From: Oscillatoria sp. FACHB-1407
GTDB lineage: Bacteria; Cyanobacteriota; Cyanobacteriia; Elainellales; Elainellaceae
NCBI RefSeq assembly: GCF_014697545.1
Contig: NZ_JACJSA010000025.1
Span: 44,770-108,769, forward strand
Direction: 5' to 3'
DNA: 64,000 nt
The translations under genes were made by a program, and so were the position numbers. The notes under the pieces were generated by a model. It was not told where the DNA came from. It ran no database searches and saw only the letters and a program-made list of their open reading frames with translations. Shown piece after piece: positions 17,359 to 25,070 of this stretch. How positions within the stretch are numbered: the first letter of the stretch is position 1; each line of letters opens with the position of its first letter.

Positions 17359-17390
17359 GTGAGGAGACATGATTAATCACGTTTCCTCAC
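17359..17390. promoter_or_regulatory. 32-base nested inverted repeat upstream of MOSC gene
   Basis: Outer arms GTGAGGA and TCCTCAC flank the perfect palindrome TGATTAATCA, with equal four-base spacers. It sits 59 bases before the MOSC start on the minus strand. The symmetry suits a dimeric regulator; a terminator for the upstream gene is an alternative. Confidence 0.5.
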
Positions 17391-17400
17391 TAATCTCCAT

Positions 17401-17440
17401 ATTAATCGCTGAAAATTCAGGGGTTAGAAACGCGATTAAT
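17401..17440. promoter_or_regulatory. Inverted repeat ATTAATCGC...GCGATTAAT
   Basis: Nine-base arms at 17401-17409 and 17432-17440 share the GATTAAT core with the 32-base repeat next to it, giving three core copies in 80 bases between the flavoprotein and MOSC genes. Confidence 0.4.
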
Positions 17441-17458
17441 TGTGTTCTTACACACTCC

Positions 17459-18886
17459 TTACACGGTACTGGTCACTAGTGGTTTAGAGGCAGATTCCTG
17501 TGCGGCGGCTTGTGCCAATAATTGCTCTGCAAGTTGACGTTTGCCTGCGGCATCCAGTTTTTTCACTTCGTTGTTGAGAACCCGCTCGTTGACGCTTTGG
17601 TTCCAATAATCAAGGGATTCAAAGCCCAACAGAGCTAACTTGCCAACAAACTGACGCAACACTTCATTGGTGGGACCCATCACCCAACCCGCTTTGCCAT
17701 CGCGCAAATAGCGTTCAATTTCCATGTCTTTTTTGAAGCCGGAGCCACCGCAGGCGTGCAACATCTTGTCGCACACATGGGCTACATTCTTCGCAGCGGC
17801 AAATTTAATTTGCCAATACCAGGGCAGGTAGTTCGATCGCGGTAGTGCAGTTAGATCGGCGTGAATTGACCAGTCACAGTGGCTAGTTAAATTATCCATC
17901 AACTGCCCCATCGACAATGTGAACATGCGGCAGGCATTGGTGTCGATGATAGCTTCCCCAAAGTAGTCCTGAATGGTGGGATAGTCAGCAACACGCATCC
18001 CTACATCAACGTGCTTCTTGCGGGTTACATGACGCTTTGCAATGTCGATCGCCCCCATGGCAATACCGTTCCAGCAAGCTGAAGAACAGAGCAAAAAGAA
18101 GGGGTCAACAATTTCGTCGTTGGAGGCAGTGCCATCCCCTTTGGGACCCACCATGCGATCGAGGGGAACAGTCACCCCATCGACAAGCAACGTACCGGAC
18201 TGGTTGCCCCGCAAGCCCAACGCATCCCATTTGTGGGGTTCAGCCGTTACCTCATCGCGATAGATCAGGAAGCATGAGAGATCGGAGTAATTACCATCAA
18301 ACTCTGGACTGGTCGTCTGCACGATGTACCAGTCGGCGAATCCGGCAGAGGTCGTCCACGACGCTTTTTTAAAGACTTGCCAGGAATCACCCAACTGCTC
18401 TGCTCTGGAGGAAACGGGATACCAGAAGTGCGATCCGGTTTCCGGGTCAGAGTAGGAGAGCGTGCCGATGAGAACCTCTTTGTCGAGTCGCTTTAAGAGG
18501 TCTTGCAATTCGGGGCTATTGTGCGATCGAAATAAAGCTGCTGCGGTTGCGCCTAAGTGCATCGTGTAGCACATAGCTGTGCTGGGGCAACCATATCGGG
18601 CGATCGTTTCCACCACCATGGCAGCACAGACATGGTTTTCGCCTAATCCGCCCCACTCTTTTGGCACAAACAAACCGAGTAAGCCTAACGATGCCAATGT
18701 CTCAAAGTTTTTGCGGGGATATATGAGAGTGCGATCGCTTTCAATCGCGTTCGGGCGCAGAACCGTTGCACAAATCTCAATTAACTTCGCCTGCAATGTT
18801 TGTTGCTCGGCAGTCAGTGTCCACTGCGGATCAAAATCGTAACCTAAACCCCAATACTCTTCTTGATTCCAAATCTTTGTTGTCAT
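17459..18886 (-). CDS. Acyl-CoA-dehydrogenase-like flavoprotein lacking the usual catalytic Glu
   Basis: 475 residues with the three-part ACAD fold: helical N-terminus (FVPKEWGGLGE), middle beta domain (TLSYSDPETGSHF, DALGLRGNQSGTLLVDGV) and C-terminal helical bundle (MLHACGGSGFKKDMEIERYLRDG). In acyl-CoA dehydrogenases the C-terminal region carries YEGTNE with the catalytic base. Here the aligned stretch is VMGPTNE, with Gly404 in the Glu position. This pattern is shared with ACAD-type flavin oxidases and monooxygenases acting on amines, sulfur compounds or nitroalkanes. The neighbours (Amt, GS-like, GcvT) favour an N-containing substrate. A palindromic operator candidate lies 99 bases upstream. 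Confidence 0.82.
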   Translation of the reverse strand: MTTKIWNQEEYWGLGYDFDPQWTLTAEQQTLQAKLIEICATVLRPNAIESDRTLIYPRKNFETLASLGLLGLFVPKEWGGLGENHVCAAMVVETIARYGCPSTAMCYTMHLGATAAALFRSHNSPELQDLLKRLDKEVLIGTLSYSDPETGSHFWYPVSSRAEQLGDSWQVFKKASWTTSAGFADWYIVQTTSPEFDGNYSDLSCFLIYRDEVTAEPHKWDALGLRGNQSGTLLVDGVTVPLDRMVGPKGDGTASNDEIVDPFFLLCSSACWNGIAMGAIDIAKRHVTRKKHVDVGMRVADYPTIQDYFGEAIIDTNACRMFTLSMGQLMDNLTSHCDWSIHADLTALPRSNYLPWYWQIKFAAAKNVAHVCDKMLHACGGSGFKKDMEIERYLRDGKAGWVMGPTNEVLRQFVGKLALLGFESLDYWNQSVNERVLNNEVKKLDAAGKRQLAEQLLAQAAAQESASKPLVTSTV

Positions 18887-18984
18887 AGAAAGCTGGCTAA
18901 CTGTGCTGTATGCTTACCGAAATGCTGCCGTCACCAATATATTTTTTGTAGAGTGAAATAGCTTTGCGTTTTCTTCCTAAACTG

Positions 18985-19001
18985 ACTTGTCATAATAACT
19001 T
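18985..19001. promoter_or_regulatory. Operator candidate, copy a (ACTTGTCATAATAACTT)
   Basis: An imperfect palindrome with core TTGTCATAATAA, upstream of the flavoprotein gene (minus) and in the same space as amt. Three further copies occur at 19059, 22238 and 23114, each before a gene of the same cluster. The core GT-N-AT-N-A(C/T) resembles HutC-type GntR operators. Confidence 0.6.
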
Positions 19002-19386
19002 GCCAGTTTCCATGAAGAAGATAAACCGCTCGAATATTCAAAATGGTTAATTAGAATACATTTGTCATAACAACTCGAATTTATATTTGCTTCATCTTTA
19101 GTTAGTGTTTGAGTTTTGAGATTGCAAACTCCCTATCATTCTCATTGAATTCTTTCTAAACATCAGTTCTAGAAAAGATTTGGGGAATGTTAGGCATCTC
19201 CAGAAGAAGCACTCAGTCAGGTAGTTCATCTTGAAGGTCAACGCAAAAGTTGCTCTAGCGTTTGTGATGAACTTCTGTGAACATCCATTTTCTTCTTACT
19301 AAGAAATTTTGTCTGAGCTGTTGTCAACCTCTTCTTGATCGTTTAACTAATTGTAAACTGCTGATCGCAATACCCTTCCATAAGCC
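19002..19386. other. Long upstream region of amt
   Basis: Apart from operator copy b, no gene and no clear NtcA site (GTA-N8-TAC) were found. The stretch is AT-rich and could hold the amt promoter and a long leader. Confidence 0.4.
19059..19076. promoter_or_regulatory. Operator candidate, copy b (core TTGTCATAACAA)
   Basis: The second copy in the divergent space between the flavoprotein and amt genes, 74 bases (about seven helical turns) from copy a, in the same orientation. It is about 310 bases before the amt start. Confidence 0.6.
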
Positions 19387-20796
19387 ATGTCTCCCGAAGC
19401 ACAAGAATTTCTAGGAACATTTGTTTCCGAAAGTTTCTACTACTGGGCTTCTGTCTTCATGCTATTGATCCACGCTGGATTTTTAGCTTACGAAGGCGGA
19501 GCCTCCCGAACTAAAAACGTTCTCGCTACGATGGTCAAGAACTTGCTGACCTTAGCCAGCGTTGGTCTGGCGTTTTTCTTTTTTGGTTGGTGGGTTTACA
19601 ATGCGTTCCCGTTCTTCCCCATCACTGGAGGAATTATGGGACCGTGGACGAATCCAGAAGCGAGCGAAACGGTTGCAGCCGCAATGCCCCTTGTTGAAGC
19701 GTCCTATCCCTGGTCACCTGCTTTAGGTCCCAATACGGCGGATCACTTAACAGGTGTTTTCTTCTTCGCCTTTGCCTTGTTCGCCATGACAACTGCTTCT
19801 ATTCTGTCAGGCGCATTAATTGAGCGAGTCAAGGTAGGTGCTTACCTGATTATGTCAATTGTCCTGGGAGGATTTACCTGGGTTGTTGCCGCTGCTTGGG
19901 GATGGAATCCGTTTGGATGGTTCTTCACCGAGTTGGGCTACCACGATTTTGGTTGCTCTGCGGTTGTGCATGGAGTATCTGGTTTCTTTACGTTGGGTGT
20001 TTTGCTCAATCTTGGACCCAGAATTGGTAAGTACGATGCGAATGGTAAACCCAGACCCATTCTGCCTCACAACCTGCCTCTAACCATGGTTGGATTAATG
20101 CTGATCTTTGTCGGCTTCTATGCGTTTCTGGCAGCCTGTTTGATCTTCTTACCTGGCTACGATGGAGAGTTTACTATTTACGCTACACCCATGACGCTGG
20201 CTTCCGTCGGGGTTAACACTACCCTGGCACTAGCGGCTGGTTTGATTGGTGCTTATATCTCATCCAAGAGTGACCCCTTCTTCACCATTTCGGGTGGATT
20301 GGCAGGCATTATTTCGGTTGGTGCAGGCATGGACTTGTACCACCCCTCGGTTGTGATCGTCCTGGCGTTTATCGGTGCCTTCTTGATGCCTAAGGTCATC
20401 ATCGCGATCGAGAAGTTTGGCATTGACGATGCAGTGGGAGCAGTCGGGGTTCACGGTTTCTGCGGTTTGTTTGGCTCTATTGTTACAGGGATTGCGGCGG
20501 CTGGTTTCCCGCAGGGCGATGGTATTCCTAACATTAACTTTTTAGGTCAGTTGACTGGTGCATTAATTTGTGTAGTCCTCCTGGGCTTTATTCCTGGGTA
20601 TGGCGTTAGTTGGCTGTTGAAAAAGTTTAATCTGCTGCGAGTTTCCGCAGATGAGGAAATTGCCGGATTAGATATCGCAGATATGGGTGCTGAGGGTTAC
20701 CCTGAATACGCAACGATGTCCTTTGTGACAGGTAGTTCTAAGGGCAAATCCGCACAGCCTGCATCTATGAATTCACCTGAGCTTGCAACGGAGTAG
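19387..20796 (+). CDS. amt: Amt-family ammonium transporter
   Basis: 469 residues with about eleven membrane helices. The family signature is slightly altered (GYHDFGCSAVVHGVSG instead of DFAGG..VH), but the twin pore histidines are present, in SAVVHG and in GAVGVHGFCGLFG. A cytosolic C-terminal tail of about 60 residues follows, where PII (GlnK/GlnB) proteins normally act. It carries ammonium across the plasma membrane. The next gene is eight bases away, so they form one transcript. Linkage to GS-like and amine-oxidation genes suggests recapture of ammonium released in catabolism. The start has no strong Shine-Dalgarno, common in cyanobacteria. Confidence 0.9.
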   Translation: MSPEAQEFLGTFVSESFYYWASVFMLLIHAGFLAYEGGASRTKNVLATMVKNLLTLASVGLAFFFFGWWVYNAFPFFPITGGIMGPWTNPEASETVAAAMPLVEASYPWSPALGPNTADHLTGVFFFAFALFAMTTASILSGALIERVKVGAYLIMSIVLGGFTWVVAAAWGWNPFGWFFTELGYHDFGCSAVVHGVSGFFTLGVLLNLGPRIGKYDANGKPRPILPHNLPLTMVGLMLIFVGFYAFLAACLIFLPGYDGEFTIYATPMTLASVGVNTTLALAAGLIGAYISSKSDPFFTISGGLAGIISVGAGMDLYHPSVVIVLAFIGAFLMPKVIIAIEKFGIDDAVGAVGVHGFCGLFGSIVTGIAAAGFPQGDGIPNINFLGQLTGALICVVLLGFIPGYGVSWLLKKFNLLRVSADEEIAGLDIADMGAEGYPEYATMSFVTGSSKGKSAQPASMNSPELATE

Positions 20797-20804
20797 AAAC
20801 CATT

Positions 20805-21209
20805 ATGACCAGTCCATTTTCAAGCTTTGAAGAATTTTCCAGTGCTGAAGGTCCAATCTATACCTTCGCCAACAATCCTACAGTGATTGCAATTCTGTTA
20901 ATCATCTGTGCGTTGATGACGATTTATTTTGTCTATGCTTCCTACACAATGAAGCTAGACTCCAAATCTCCTGACGCCAAGGCGATCGGGCTATTGCTGG
21001 TAGCAGGGTTTGCTTCTGTGATGGGGACTTTATTCAATCCCAACACAGAGCGTCGCGAAGCGGTCAATCCCCGTCATTCTCACGAAATGCGGGCTGAACG
21101 CTCCAACTGGCAGCCACTGGCTCTGTTGGGCATGGTTGGTTTAGGTGGTGCGGCTAAGGGTCGCAGCAGTAAGCGACGCTCATCTCGCAAGGTTCGTCGC
21201 ATTCAATAA
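20805..21209 (+). CDS. Small two-span membrane protein in operon with amt
   Basis: 134 residues with membrane helices at about 27-46 (VIAILLIICALMTIYFVYAS) and about 60-78 (AIGLLLVAGFASVMGTLF). The C-terminal tail is very basic, ending in Arg/Ser/Lys repeats (KGRSSKRRSSRKVRR). It follows amt by eight bases and precedes a strong terminator, so it belongs to the amt operon. I do not know its family. A modulator or assembly partner of the transporter is plausible; the basic tail could bind lipids or nucleic acid. Confidence 0.72.
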   Translation: MTSPFSSFEEFSSAEGPIYTFANNPTVIAILLIICALMTIYFVYASYTMKLDSKSPDAKAIGLLLVAGFASVMGTLFNPNTERREAVNPRHSHEMRAERSNWQPLALLGMVGLGGAAKGRSSKRRSSRKVRRIQ

Positions 21210-21229
21210 TCGCTATCTCTGTCCTGCTG

Positions 21230-21266
21230 AATCCCCGAAATCTTCAATGATTCCGGGGATTTTTTG
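21230..21266 (+). terminator. Rho-independent terminator after amt operon
   Basis: AATCCCCG (21230-21237) pairs with CGGGGATT (21254-21261), followed by TTTTT. It lies between convergent genes and may stop both. Confidence 0.8.
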
Positions 21267-21268
21267 CA

Positions 21269-22174
21269 TCAATACACACTCGATACAACTGGACTGTTAG
21301 ACAGTGCATCATTGCAATAATTCGACAAAAAGGGCGATCGATAACCATTCTGAGTCCACAAAACGGGGAAGAAGCTCTCATCCATCGTCACATCGTTGAC
21401 TCGCTTGTAGCGTCCGTAGATGTAGCCTGCTTTATTGGTGGGGTGGAATTGGGCATTCGAGGGAATGGTATGTAACCCGATGCTGTGAAACACGCCTTCC
21501 GTGCGAGTGGTTTTGCACAATCCATGCCAGGTGCGTCCATGATGGAAGGCACATCCCCCCGCAGGTACTTCAACTACCACTAATTCTGGTTCATCGACTC
21601 CAGCTTTTTCTGCCGCTTGCAACATCGCCCAGCGGTAGTCTTTGGTTGGGGCATGAAACTCTCCCTCAACATCGACCAAATCCCATTTGTGAGAACCTCT
21701 CGCATAGACCAACGTGCCATCGGCAGCGGTGGCATTGTTCAAGGCAATCCAGCAGGTCATCATTTGTGGTGGAGTCAAATAGTCGATATATGCCCCGTCT
21801 TGATGCATGGCGATCGCACTGGCGAGAGGCGGTTTCATCCACATACTGTCTTGCCCAATCCGTGCCCCTTCCCAACCTGCCAGAGTGGCGGTAAGCCGAC
21901 CGATTTCGGAGGATAGAACAAGACTGGCGATCGTCAGGTCACACTTCCAGGCGTTGCAGATTTCGCGTGTTACGTCCGGCAAACTCAAACCCGGTCGCCA
22001 ATACCACTCATCGGGATAGATCCCGGTTTCAAACTCTCCGTAAAATAAGCGACCCATGCGATCGATCAATCGCTCTGGCAAGCCATCGGGCAGGAGGTTC
22101 TCTAGAATCAGAAATCCATCCTCTTGAAATTGTTGAATTTGGGCGTCGGTTAATTCAATTGGTTTGTATTGCAT
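21269..22174 (-). CDS. Phytanoyl-CoA dioxygenase (PhyH) family oxygenase
   Basis: 301 residues, typical for PhyH non-heme Fe(II)/2-oxoglutarate oxygenases. The metal triad is visible as HQD in AIAMHQDGAYIDYL and the distal His in CAFHHGRTWHG; a 2-oxoglutarate-binding Arg is likely just after it. The double-stranded beta-helix core spans about 100-260. Such enzymes hydroxylate acyl-CoAs, amino acids, betaines or methylated amines. It converges with the amt operon and diverges from the binding-protein gene at 22370, with an operator candidate in the shared space. An N-containing substrate is suggested by context only. Confidence 0.87.
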   Translation of the reverse strand: MQYKPIELTDAQIQQFQEDGFLILENLLPDGLPERLIDRMGRLFYGEFETGIYPDEWYWRPGLSLPDVTREICNAWKCDLTIASLVLSSEIGRLTATLAGWEGARIGQDSMWMKPPLASAIAMHQDGAYIDYLTPPQMMTCWIALNNATAADGTLVYARGSHKWDLVDVEGEFHAPTKDYRWAMLQAAEKAGVDEPELVVVEVPAGGCAFHHGRTWHGLCKTTRTEGVFHSIGLHTIPSNAQFHPTNKAGYIYGRYKRVNDVTMDESFFPVLWTQNGYRSPFLSNYCNDALSNSPVVSSVY

Positions 22175-22237
22175 GGATTGATATGACGTAAATTGTATGA
22201 CTGATTACATTTCAGAGTTGAACTTACTGTAATGATT

Positions 22238-22255
22238 AACTTGTTATAATAAGTT
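22238..22255. promoter_or_regulatory. Operator candidate, copy c (AACTTGTTATAATAAGTT)
   Basis: The most symmetrical copy of the motif: AACTT.TTATAA.AAGTT is a near-perfect palindrome. It lies between the divergent PhyH (64 bases away) and binding-domain (115 bases away) genes. Its centre reads TATAAT, so it may overlap a -10 element, which suits repression. Confidence 0.65.
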
Positions 22256-22369
22256 GATTTTTAGGAAAAAATGTATTTCCAGTTACGCTCTACACAACTT
22301 TTTAAGAGGCTGATCTGGAAGACAAGTTGTTCTTGTAATTAACTTATTGCAGTATTTTTACAATTCATC

Positions 22370-23125
22370 ATGCGTATGGTTTCAACGGTTGAAGCAGGGT
22401 ATTTGCACATTGTGGCGAGTGATTTTGATGCTCGTCCGATGAGTTATGTGGAGCAGGGGCAGCGATCGGGCTATGAACCGGAGTTAGCTCGTCTCGTCTG
22501 CCAAAAGCTGGGGCTAGAGCCGATCTGGCATAACACCCGCATGGAGGAGTTTTACACATCGATGCAAACCGGTCGCTATGATGTGGTGTGGTTTAATCAA
22601 GCCATTACTCCAGAGCGGCAACAGTGGGTCGATTTCACCCGTCCCTATGGATTGTTTGATGAATCAGTGTTAGTCAAAGCCGAGAGTCCGGTGCAGTCGG
22701 TTGCAGATCTCGTAGGGTTGCGCGTCGGTGGCTTAGCCGACAGCACCAACCTGGCACTGGCAGCAACGTTTCCCGGTGTGACGGTGGTGCCTTACCCCGG
22801 CAGCGACAAAGTGTTACCGGAAATGTTAGAAGCCTTGCGAAAGGGAGAAATTGACGCGCTGATCGATGATGAGTTGGTGCTCGTTGTTGCAGCAGAGGAA
22901 GATTCTAGCCTGCGAATGGCGTTTGATGTGCCGACTCGCGTTCCTTTTGGTATTGGCGTTCAAAAGGGCAACACGGAGTTACACAGCGCGATCGAATCTG
23001 CCCTGAACACATTAATTGCCGATGGCACTGTTGCAAAACTTTGGGAATCCTGGATCCCCTGGAAACCGTTCCCGTTTGCAGAGGAAATCAAACAACCCGT
23101 ATTAACGGATACAAACTTGTCATAA
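22370..23125 (+). CDS. Family 3 solute-binding-type domain protein without signal peptide
   Basis: 251 residues covering a full bilobed amino-acid-binding fold: ARPMSYVEQGQRSGYEPELA, FYTSMQTGRYDVVWFNQAITPERQQWVDFTRPY and GEIDALIDDELVL are hallmark segments of family 3 periplasmic binding proteins. The usual N-terminal signal or lipoprotein sequence is missing; the frame is closed by a stop 33 bases upstream. No ABC permease is nearby. It may therefore be cytosolic, serving as a ligand sensor or enzyme accessory, or it may belong to the cyclohexadienyl-dehydratase-like branch of this fold. It lies before the GS-like gene on the same strand. Confidence 0.8.
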   Translation: MRMVSTVEAGYLHIVASDFDARPMSYVEQGQRSGYEPELARLVCQKLGLEPIWHNTRMEEFYTSMQTGRYDVVWFNQAITPERQQWVDFTRPYGLFDESVLVKAESPVQSVADLVGLRVGGLADSTNLALAATFPGVTVVPYPGSDKVLPEMLEALRKGEIDALIDDELVLVVAAEEDSSLRMAFDVPTRVPFGIGVQKGNTELHSAIESALNTLIADGTVAKLWESWIPWKPFPFAEEIKQPVLTDTNLS

Positions 23126-23131
23126 CAATTT
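23114..23131. promoter_or_regulatory. Operator candidate, copy d (core TTGTCATAACAA)
   Basis: AACTTGTCATAACAATTT overlaps the stop codon of the binding-domain gene and lies 87 bases before the GS-like start, so the ligase gene probably has its own regulated promoter. Confidence 0.6.
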
Positions 23132-23217
23132 GGGGTAGTCCTAAACAAGTCTTTTAGGACTATCTATTTCAAGCTTGATTAAATAGCAAAACTCGTTATT
23201 TATTTGGAGGGCGATCG

Positions 23218-24720
23218 GTGACAGGAGTTCTAACCAAAACTGAAACACTGACCGACTTAGAAGCGTATGTCGCCGCAGAAGGACGCTCAGAGTTAGTCAA
23301 ACAAGTCCGTGCCAAGATTGATCAATTAGGCATTCAATATATTTACTACCAGTTCATTTCCGTGACAGGTCGGGTTGTGGGTAAAGGGGTTCCTGCCGAT
23401 CACTGGGAAGCGATCGCCGAAAAAGGCATCCAACTCGTCTACGGTTCGATGGCAAACCTGTTTCTCGATCGCCACCGTAATTACATTGGCTATGGACCCG
23501 AAGCGGCTGAACTGGTCGCCATCCCCGATCCTGAAACCTTTTGTCAGTTACCCTGGGATAAGCGGGTTGCCCGTGTTTATTGCACCTGCTTTCGCAACCG
23601 CGAAGAAGAAATCGATCCGGGTGCTTACCTGACGGCTGATTGTCGCGGTAACCTGAAGCGGATTCACGCCGAATTTCAGACCGCTCACGGGCTACATCTG
23701 CGACATGGGTGTGAACCGGAAATGATGTGGTTGAAAAAAGGACCGGATGGCAAACCCGCAGGTGGTGTGACCAAACCCAACTGTTATCACATCGACCAGT
23801 TTGAAGAGTTGCGTCCCGTCTTTTTGCGAGTGATTGAATACAGTCGAGCGATGGGTCTGGACATGATCCAGGGTGATCATGAAGATGCCCCCGGACAGTT
23901 GGAACTCAATTTCACTTTTGACGATGCGTTGCGGACGTGCGATCGCCTCACCACCTATCGCCAAATCTGCGCCCAGGTTGCTCGTGAGTTCAACCTGATC
24001 GCCTGCTTCATGTCCAAACCCTTCATGGGCGTGTCGGCGTCGGGGTGTCACCACAACCTCTCCCTGTGGAGCGAGGGAGAAGCGAGTGTTAAAACCTTTG
24101 GGCTGGAATCCCTGCCTGGATTAGAGGACAACTTCACTTACCTCAAAGGCGGAACCAATACCTTCCTGCCAGAAGCGAATGCGAGCGATCGCCGCATTCC
24201 TGGGCAAACCGGGCTGTATTGCATTGGGGGCGTGATTGAGCACCTGGGAGCATTAACGGCGATCGGTTGCTCCACCGTCAACTCCTACCGTCGCCTGTGG
24301 GACACCGGATTGTGGGCACCTGTGTATGCTGATTGGGGCTACCAAAACCGTACCTGTGGCTTGCGCGTCTCGGCTCCCGGACGGTTTGAATATCGCGCGG
24401 TTGATTCAATGGTCAACCCCTACCTGATGGCATCGGCTCTGCTCAAAGCCTTTGATGATGGCATTACCAACCAGCGTGACCCCGGTGCCCCGGAACAGCG
24501 CAACCTCTATGAGGCAATGGAAGCCGGAAAGCAAGTGAAGAAGCTACCCATGTCATTGGGAGAAGCCCTCGATCGCCTCGCGGATGATGAGGTGATTAAA
24601 TCCGCCCTTCCCGGTGAAATGTATATGCTATTTGATTGGTACAAGCGGGATGAGTGGGCGAAGTTCCTGGCGACCACCAGCGATTGGGATATGGAGACTT
24701 ATCTGGACTGCTTGCCGTAA
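23218..24720 (+). CDS. Glutamine synthetase-family ligase
   Basis: 500 residues with the GS beta-grasp and catalytic domains. Active-site patterns are GCEPEMMW (ExE), GDHEDAPGQLELNF, SASGCHHNLSLW (ATP/metal His), NSYRRL and RFEYRAVDSMVNPYL (catalytic Arg). The adenylylation Tyr motif of GSI (NLYDLP) is absent, and the sequence differs from canonical cyanobacterial GlnA and GlnN. It may thus be a gamma-glutamyl-amine or N-methylglutamine-type ligase using ATP and glutamate with an amine. Start is GTG behind GGAGGG. With the oxidases and Amt nearby it would trap ammonia or an amine released by catabolism. Confidence 0.85.
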   Translation: MTGVLTKTETLTDLEAYVAAEGRSELVKQVRAKIDQLGIQYIYYQFISVTGRVVGKGVPADHWEAIAEKGIQLVYGSMANLFLDRHRNYIGYGPEAAELVAIPDPETFCQLPWDKRVARVYCTCFRNREEEIDPGAYLTADCRGNLKRIHAEFQTAHGLHLRHGCEPEMMWLKKGPDGKPAGGVTKPNCYHIDQFEELRPVFLRVIEYSRAMGLDMIQGDHEDAPGQLELNFTFDDALRTCDRLTTYRQICAQVAREFNLIACFMSKPFMGVSASGCHHNLSLWSEGEASVKTFGLESLPGLEDNFTYLKGGTNTFLPEANASDRRIPGQTGLYCIGGVIEHLGALTAIGCSTVNSYRRLWDTGLWAPVYADWGYQNRTCGLRVSAPGRFEYRAVDSMVNPYLMASALLKAFDDGITNQRDPGAPEQRNLYEAMEAGKQVKKLPMSLGEALDRLADDEVIKSALPGEMYMLFDWYKRDEWAKFLATTSDWDMETYLDCLP

Positions 24721-24768
24721 AACCCGAACAACTTATAGGGGCGTTTGGTCAAACGTCCTTTGCCTCAG

Positions 24769-24803
24769 ATCTCCGGAATCTTGAAGATTCCGGGGATTTT
24801 TTT
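24769..24803 (+). terminator. Rho-independent terminator after the GS-like gene
   Basis: ATCTCCGGAATCTT pairs with AAGATTCCGGGGAT around a short loop, followed by seven T residues. Confidence 0.85.
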
Positions 24804-25070
24804 ATAGCCGTAGCCACCTCCGTTAAGACAAAACAACCAACAGACCAGACGCAATTAATCTCTCGGCAGGACTCAAATTCAATGTCCTAAAGATTTTGGC
24901 GATCGTCATTCTAGAGCGATCGTGTGAACCTGTAGTCCGGCTCGAAGATTAGAGAAAATTTACACTCTTGTTAAGTAACGTCGAAAGACAGCCCAAAATC
25001 CGTAGATTCTGATAAAGCTTGTCAATAATGGGAAGGCAGCATAGTTGATGAAATATAGTAGGAAGTCAAC
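24804..25070. other. Gene-free stretch with a repeat end
   Basis: TATAGCCGTAGCCACCTCCG just after the terminator matches the left end of the 105-bp repeats at 57294 and 60286, without the rest. Nothing else is recognised; a promoter for the next gene is expected here. Confidence 0.45.

Noticed and set aside
19002..19386. NtcA-binding site before amt
   Set aside because: No GTA-N8-TAC match at proper spacing was found; nearby GTA/TAC pairs have wrong spacers.
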